A DNA stretch of 10,688 bases from an uncultured Collinsella sp. GTDB lineage: Bacteria; Actinomycetota; Coriobacteriia; Coriobacteriales; Coriobacteriaceae. The notes beneath the pieces are model-generated. The model had not been told where the DNA came from and searched no databases. It was given only the letters and a program-made list of their open reading frames with translations. The first letter of the stretch is position 1. Each line of letters starts with the position of its first letter. The stretch spans positions 1-10,688 of the forward strand of contig CATXML010000028.1 in the NCBI GenBank assembly GCA_958372035.1, given 5' to 3'. Below, piece by piece: positions 6,213 through 10,688 of the stretch. The position numbers and the translations under genes were made by a program.

Positions 6213-9200
6213 ATGGCAAAGTACAGTCCAAAGCATCTTTCGTCTCCAGCCAAGACCGTCAACGTAAGGGGTGTCGCCAACCGCGCCGTCGCAACTGTTT
6301 TGACGGCAGGCCTCATCGCCCAGCCGCTCATGTCGCCGCTGGCGGCAATCGCCGCGCCGACCGGTGACACCACCGATGCCGCAAAGGGCGAAAGTCCCAT
6401 CGAGAGCACCGTCGTTGCCGGCAACCAGGCGGTCGCGAAGACGGCGGCGCAGCTGGCCGAGGAGTCGGCAAAGCAGTTCGAGGCTGCCAAGGCGGCCTAC
6501 GATGCGGTTCAGAAGAAGGCCGACGCTGCGGGCCAGGCGCAGAAGCAGGCTCAGCAGCAAAAAGACCAGGCTTCGCAGGCCGTGACCGATAACGCAGCCG
6601 AGCAGAATGCGGCAAAAGTCGCTGCGCTTCATGAGAAGATCGACGAGCTTAAGGCGGCTGTCGACAAGGCCGAGCAGCAGCAGAAGAAGCTGGGCGACCT
6701 GAACGATCAGCTCGATCAGGCCAACAAGAGCGTCGAGGGTAAGACCCAGGCGCTCAAGGACGCCAAGGCAAAGCAGGATGAGGCCAAGAAGGCCCTCGAT
6801 GATGCCCAGGCCAAGCTCGAGGCCATGGGTATGGACAAGTTCGAGGCCGCCAAGAAGGCCGTCGAGGACGCGCAGGCCAAGCTCAATGCGGCGAATGCCG
6901 ATGTGAAGACGGCTGAGGGCGAGCTCGAGGCCGCTAGGACGGCTGTCTCCAATGCCGAGCAGGCAAAGAGCGATGCCGAGTCTGCTCTGACGACTGCCCA
7001 GGCCAAGAAGCAGAAGACTGCCAATGCCCTTGCCGCTGCGACCACCGTGCGCGACAATGCCCAGCAGAAGTTCAACCAGGCACAGGCTGCGCTCGATGCC
7101 GCGACCTCGGGCACGGGCGTCGACCTGAAAGCGCTCGAGGCCGCCAAGGTCACTGCCGCCAGCGAGCTCGCGACCGCGCAGACCGAGCTCGATGCCGCGA
7201 AGGCTGCCGACTTCACCGCACAAACGAACCTCCAGGCCGCGCAGACTGCTGCCAACGCCGCGCAGGAGAAGGTCAACGCCGCCAACGCTGCCGTGTCGTC
7301 TGCGCAGACCGCATACAACGAAGCCAACAGCAAACTCGGCGACCTAACGAGCAAGTACAACACCGCCAAGGCTGCTTACGAGCAAGTTCAGCAGACCGAG
7401 GCCGACAAGAAAGCTGCCTACGATCAGGCCGTAAAGGATAGGGACGACAAACGCGCCGAGTACAATGCGGCATGCGATGCCGCAGACGCTGCGGAGGATG
7501 CCAGCGATGCCGCTAGCGCAGAGGTGGACAAGCTTGAGCAGCAGATTGCCCAGCTCAAGTCCAGCATGACCGTCGATCAAGACATCATCAATAATGGCAT
7601 GCTCGGTTTTATGGCCTACATTAGCAACGGCAGTGATTTCACTGCCCAGCAGAAGGCCAATGCCAGTGCTGCATCGTCTATGCTCACCGGTGCGCCCAAC
7701 AAGGACGAGCGATATGACAAGGCTAGCTGGTATGACAGCTATGTTGATCAGGATATGTCTCGCGATACCAATCCGCTCTCCCTCGAGCAGCTACGCAATG
7801 CGCTGACGTATCTCGATACTCAGAACAACATCCGCAAGGCAAACGGTCAGTCCGAGCTCAGCGTCAGCCTCCGTATGACGGCTGCAGCAGCGCTCAACGC
7901 ATCCTATTCATCGAATATTTGGGGACACTCGAATTTGTATTTCGATTCTAGCGAGAATCTCGCCGGTGGTGGCGGCGTCTACATGGGAGGCGAGACTGTC
8001 GACACACTCGGCTGGCCTTATACCGGCCTCTACACGCAGGAGAAAGAGCTGTTTGATCAAGAAGCTGCTACTAATAGCGATCTTGCCTCTCATCGCTACG
8101 ATTCTGATTATATCTATTGGAACTATTACAACGTGTATTCGAAGTGTGGCCACTATCTCAACATTATCAATGCGGGTAACGAGGCCATCGGCATCGCAAC
8201 TGGTAGCGGTAAGAACACCGATTCCGAGGTAACCATATTCGATTACAGCGCTGATGACACTCAGACTGATTTCACTGTCTCCGAGTTCAAGAAGCTCGTG
8301 AACGACTACATTGACTCCGCTTACAGCGCCGGCGGTACGCAGGCACAAAAGCAGCAGCTCAAGGAGCTTCAGGGCAAGCTCGCCGATGCGCAGAAGAAGT
8401 TTGGAACTGCTAGCGGCGCCTATAACGATGCGCTCAACAAGCAGTTTGACGCTCAAGAGGCCTTTAAGGCTGCCGACACGAACGTGAACACCGCCAAGGG
8501 CGAGTACGAGAAGGCTAAGTCCGGTACCGCCACCGCGAAGACGGCATACGACGCCGCGAAGGACGCACTCGGCGGAATCGACATCGAGTCCCTCAAGCAG
8601 AACCTCGACGCCGCCAAGGGCGAGGCGGCTACTGCCAAGGCAGCTCTCGATAAAGCAAATGCCGCGCTCGTCGACAGCCAGACGAAGGCTGACGAGGCTG
8701 CTGCTCGTAAGACAAAGGCTCGCAGCGCTCGCGACGCCGCCAAGGCAAAGTCCGATAAGGCCAACAAGGCGTATGGCGACGCTACCGCTTCGGTCAAGGA
8801 CCTTACCGCCAAGTGCGATGCCGCTAGGACAGAGTCCAATCAGGCTAACGAGGCGTATGGCAAGGCAAAGGCGGCCGACGTCACTGCCCAGGCTGGCGTT
8901 GACGACGCCAAGGCCGCAGCGACTGCCGCGGCAACGGCCCTCTCGAATGCGCAGCAAGCGGTCAACAACAAGAAGCAGGCGCTTGCCGCCGCACAGCAGG
9001 AGGTCACGTCTGCCCAGACGGCCCTCGACGCCGCGAACGCCGCATTCCAGCGCTACGCCGATGCTCAGAAGGCGCTTGATAACGCCGAGGCAGCCCATAA
9101 GGCTGCTGTCGCCAGCGTGAACGCTGCTCAGGACCAGCTCAAGGCCGCCAACCAGGCAGTCGTGGACGCCAAGCAGGCCATCGCCGATGCCCAGACCGAG

Positions 9201-9701
9201 CTTGAGGCTGATCAGGCCCTTCAGGCCGATCTTGAGCACGTCGACCACGAGGCTTCCCTTGCCGCTGGCGTAACGGTATTCAACGCGGGCTGGACGGCAC
9301 AAAATCAGCTACCCAAGCTCGATGCTGCCTATGCTCGCTATAAGGCCGCCGTCGACGCCGAGAAGGGTCTGAAGCAGGCCGAGGCCGACGTCGATGCCAA
9401 GCTGTCCGATGCCAACGACGCCTATGCCGCCGCGCTGGCAGAGCTTAACGACGCCAAGAAAGCCCTGGCAGCCACACAGGCCGAGTACGACAAATATCAT
9501 CCCAAGGCCGAGCCGCAGGCTAAGCCCCAGGTTGCGCAGGCCGCCGCAAAGGCCCCCGCTGCCAAGAAGCAGGCCGCAGATGGTGCGCTCGCCCAGACGG
9601 GTGACAACTCCGCGCTTGCGGGCGAGGTCTTCGTCATCGGCGGCATTACGCTCGTAGCTGCGGGCGTGACGCTGGGCGATCGTCGTCGCAAGCACATGTA
9701 G
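6213..9701 (+). CDS. Sortase-anchored surface protein: coiled-coil arm, CAP/SCP domain, coiled-coil arm, LAQTG (PrgA-like)
   Basis: 1162 aa, exported and probably attached to the cell wall. Residues 1-48 are a long signal peptide: basic start, hydrophobic AVATVLTAGLIAQPLMSPLAAIA, likely cut near AIAA-P. Residues about 81-449 are an Ala/Lys/Glu/Gln-rich coiled coil without prolines. Residues about 455-700 form a globular part containing a CAP/SCP domain: NALTYLDTQNNIRKANGQ, WGHSN (His572), SENLA (Glu581), EKELFDQE (Glu610/612 area) and CGHYLNI (His647), matching the conserved His/Glu set of CAP proteins. Residues about 709-1093 are a second Ala-rich coiled coil. A Pro/Ala/Lys wall-spanning stretch (about 1097-1125), the sorting signal LAQTG (1126-1130), a hydrophobic helix and the tail RRRKHM complete it. 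The order stalk-CAP-stalk-anchor matches enterococcal PrgA/SEC10 surface-exclusion proteins, although this one is longer. No conjugation genes are nearby, so its role may instead be adhesion or cell-cell contact. It is followed by a strong terminator and stands alone. Confidence 0.87.
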   Translation: MAKYSPKHLSSPAKTVNVRGVANRAVATVLTAGLIAQPLMSPLAAIAAPTGDTTDAAKGESPIESTVVAGNQAVAKTAAQLAEESAKQFEAAKAAYDAVQKKADAAGQAQKQAQQQKDQASQAVTDNAAEQNAAKVAALHEKIDELKAAVDKAEQQQKKLGDLNDQLDQANKSVEGKTQALKDAKAKQDEAKKALDDAQAKLEAMGMDKFEAAKKAVEDAQAKLNAANADVKTAEGELEAARTAVSNAEQAKSDAESALTTAQAKKQKTANALAAATTVRDNAQQKFNQAQAALDAATSGTGVDLKALEAAKVTAASELATAQTELDAAKAADFTAQTNLQAAQTAANAAQEKVNAANAAVSSAQTAYNEANSKLGDLTSKYNTAKAAYEQVQQTEADKKAAYDQAVKDRDDKRAEYNAACDAADAAEDASDAASAEVDKLEQQIAQLKSSMTVDQDIINNGMLGFMAYISNGSDFTAQQKANASAASSMLTGAPNKDERYDKASWYDSYVDQDMSRDTNPLSLEQLRNALTYLDTQNNIRKANGQSELSVSLRMTAAAALNASYSSNIWGHSNLYFDSSENLAGGGGVYMGGETVDTLGWPYTGLYTQEKELFDQEAATNSDLASHRYDSDYIYWNYYNVYSKCGHYLNIINAGNEAIGIATGSGKNTDSEVTIFDYSADDTQTDFTVSEFKKLVNDYIDSAYSAGGTQAQKQQLKELQGKLADAQKKFGTASGAYNDALNKQFDAQEAFKAADTNVNTAKGEYEKAKSGTATAKTAYDAAKDALGGIDIESLKQNLDAAKGEAATAKAALDKANAALVDSQTKADEAAARKTKARSARDAAKAKSDKANKAYGDATASVKDLTAKCDAARTESNQANEAYGKAKAADVTAQAGVDDAKAAATAAATALSNAQQAVNNKKQALAAAQQEVTSAQTALDAANAAFQRYADAQKALDNAEAAHKAAVASVNAAQDQLKAANQAVVDAKQAIADAQTELEADQALQADLEHVDHEASLAAGVTVFNAGWTAQNQLPKLDAAYARYKAAVDAEKGLKQAEADVDAKLSDANDAYAAALAELNDAKKALAATQAEYDKYHPKAEPQAKPQVAQAAAKAPAAKKQAADGALAQTGDNSALAGEVFVIGGITLVAAGVTLGDRRRKHM

Positions 9702-9767
9702 CATTTTGAGTACTGGTTTCGCATGAGCTGCGGTTAATTGCGAGACTGACTCGATAGCTCAACCGAT
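9702..9767 (+). other. 3' untranslated segment with crossing complementarities
   Basis: Between the surface-protein stop and its terminator, GAGCT (9725-9729) is complementary to AGCTC (9756-9760) and CGGTT (9731-9735) to AACCG (9761-9765). These two pairings would cross, as in a pseudoknot, with CGAG/CTCG (9741-9744 and 9750-9753) inside. The pairings are short and may be chance. No ORF is seen. Confidence 0.25.
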
Positions 9768-9810
9768 AAGGCCGGCGTGCTGTGATACTCAGCGCGCCGG
9801 CCTTTCTTTG
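9768..9810 (+). terminator. Rho-independent terminator of the surface-protein gene
   Basis: A 15-bp stem (9768-9782 with 9790-9804, one T-G wobble) with a 7-base loop is followed by TTTCTTTG. It lies 66 bases after the surface-protein stop codon. Confidence 0.92.
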
Positions 9811-9820
9811 TATTGGCATC

Positions 9821-9860
9821 AAAAAGCCCGGTCGGCAGCCACAAAAGCTACCGACCGGGC
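9821..9860 (-). terminator. Rho-independent terminator of the OPT transporter gene
   Basis: On the minus strand a 14-bp stem (9860-9847 with 9839-9826, one wobble pair) with a 7-base loop ends in five T residues (plus-strand A run 9821-9825). It lies about 60 bases after the transporter stop. Its sequence differs from the neighbouring plus-strand terminator, so each gene has its own. Confidence 0.92.
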
Positions 9861-9923
9861 AAGTCATAGGCAATATGATTGCGACCGGGCTGTTGACTGG
9901 TTGCGAGCGAACAGCCGCTCAGC

Positions 9924-10688
9924 TTATCCCAGCAGGCTCAAACCCACAGAGACAAACGCCAGGATAACGCCGACGATGGACTCGCCACCGAGCAGGCCGC
10001 TGGCAACGACCAGGCCCTGCTCCTGGAAGGCGGCATCCTTGGCGGCCTTCTCCTCGTCCGAAAGACCGGCCTCGGCGTCGCGGTGGGCTGCCCACTTGTC
10101 GTAGGCGAGCTTGACGCAGGAGCCCAGGAAGGCCGTGAGCGACATGTAGAACGGCAGGTACACGCCCAGGCCGATCATCATGGCCGGAATGCCGAGCCAG
10201 TACATGACGATGCCGGCGATAAAGCCACCTGCGAACCACGGCACACTCGGGATGCCCGAGACCATGGTGGCGACGACGCTTGCTTGCGCGGCCACAAAGC
10301 TCTTGTCGGGGCCGAAGGCGTCCGGACCATAGGCGGTGACGAGCGCGACCATGACAGCGGCAGCGACCAGGGCACCCACGATGCCGCCGATGGCCTGGCC
10401 GACCCACTGTGCGCGCGGGTTGGTGCCCAGCACGGCGCCGGCCTTAAAGTCGTTCATGACGTCGCCCGCAAGGCCGCACGCCACGGCCACGATGCCGGCG
10501 ATAAAGAACAGCTTGACCTGCGCAAGCTGCGCGAAGGCTGCCACGATGAGCATGACGATGAGGCCAAAGATCTCCATGGGGTCGATGCCCGTCTGGCCGC
10601 AGCTCTGTGCACTCATGATGGTGGTGATAAAGGTGAACAGCGTGACAATGACGGCCGGGACGGGACCAAGGTCGAGCGCGATGGCAAC
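9924..10688 (-). CDS. OPT family oligopeptide/metal-chelate transporter, C-terminal part
   Basis: The frame is open to the right edge, so the start lies outside; 254 residues are visible. An internal ATG at 10616 is not the start, because the 24 codons before it continue the protein smoothly (VAIALDLGPVPAVIVTLFTF). Residues here count from the edge. The stretch GDVMNDFKAGAVLGTNPRAQ (75-94) is the recognisable OPT (PF03169) loop after a hydrophobic pair. Further membrane segments lie at about 11-25, 38-52, 56-74, 97-120, 150-190 and 226-253, with VASGLLGGES near the end matching the conserved last block. A hydrophilic loop (about 195-225) is rich in Lys, Asp and Glu. OPT proteins import short peptides or metal chelates across the cytoplasmic membrane, usually driven by protons; the substrate cannot be told from this part. 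The gene converges on the surface-protein gene and has its own terminator. Confidence 0.88.
   Translation of the reverse strand, partial: VAIALDLGPVPAVIVTLFTFITTIMSAQSCGQTGIDPMEIFGLIVMLIVAAFAQLAQVKLFFIAGIVAVACGLAGDVMNDFKAGAVLGTNPRAQWVGQAIGGIVGALVAAAVMVALVTAYGPDAFGPDKSFVAAQASVVATMVSGIPSVPWFAGGFIAGIVMYWLGIPAMMIGLGVYLPFYMSLTAFLGSCVKLAYDKWAAHRDAEAGLSDEEKAAKDAAFQEQGLVVASGLLGGESIVGVILAFVSVGLSLLG

Noticed and set aside
7908..9302. Minus-strand open frame of 464 codons (and others at 6036-7223 and 6716-7369) inside the surface-protein gene
   Set aside because: Their Leu/Ser/Gly- or Ala/Ser-rich products are the expected complement of Ala/Lys/Asp/Gln repeats. No start signals or domains support them.
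6450..9470. Possible DNA tandem repeats or a transferred repeat array in the Ala-rich regions
   Set aside because: The protein pattern is periodic because it is a coiled coil. The nucleotide units vary and I found no exact tandem DNA repeat.
9702..9767. tRNA or other RNA gene after the surface-protein gene
   Set aside because: Short paired segments exist, but there is no acceptor stem, TPsiC arm or CCA-like end.
10614..10616. ATG at 10616 (minus) as the start of the transporter gene
   Set aside because: The frame continues upstream to the window edge with typical transporter sequence, so the gene is only cut by the window.

Overview
The window is GC-rich chromosomal DNA, densely coding except for short gaps. 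It looks like a gut Coriobacteriia/Actinobacteria genome, most probably Collinsella or a close relative. The basis is the overall base and codon use, a very long 2-hydroxyacyl-CoA-dehydratase-activase type protein, and a surface protein ending in an LAQTG sortase signal, a variant typical of high-GC actinobacteria. The genus is inferred from general knowledge, not from a marker gene.

Layout, left to right. (1) 1-3425, plus strand: the 3' part of a giant acyl-CoA dehydratase activase-like ATPase/iron-sulfur protein, open at the left edge and closed by a strong terminator at 3454-3490. (2) 3511-4020, plus: a C-terminal remnant of an arylsulfate sulfotransferase (ASST) family protein, lacking its N-terminal part and any visible promoter or ribosome site; probably a decayed gene. 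(3) 4171-4660, plus: a 12-codon upstream ORF with a good Shine-Dalgarno, then, one base after its stop, a 149-aa membrane-anchored or secreted protein of unknown function. A hairpin at 4681-4715 lies between this gene and the next, convergent one. (4) 5925-4786, minus: a DUF389 multi-pass membrane protein carrying a textbook EF-hand-like calcium loop in a cytoplasmic connector. (5) 5932-6212: a divergent intergenic region with dyad symmetries. (6) 6213-9701, plus: a 1162-aa sortase-anchored surface protein made of a signal peptide, an Ala-rich coiled-coil arm, a CAP/SCP domain, a second coiled-coil arm of nearly equal length, and LAQTG plus membrane tail. This resembles the enterococcal surface-exclusion protein PrgA in organisation. 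(7) 9768-9860: two adjacent strong terminators facing each other. (8) 10688-9924, minus: the C-terminal part of an OPT-family oligopeptide/metal-chelate transporter, open at the right edge.

The genes do not form one operon. Terminators and changes of strand divide the window into independent units, and no shared pathway can be read from it. The most interesting elements are the PrgA-like stalked CAP protein, the EF-hand loop in the DUF389 protein, the leader-ORF arrangement before the 149-aa protein, and the ASST remnant directly after a terminator. No RNA genes, insertion sequences, CRISPR arrays or integrase genes were seen.
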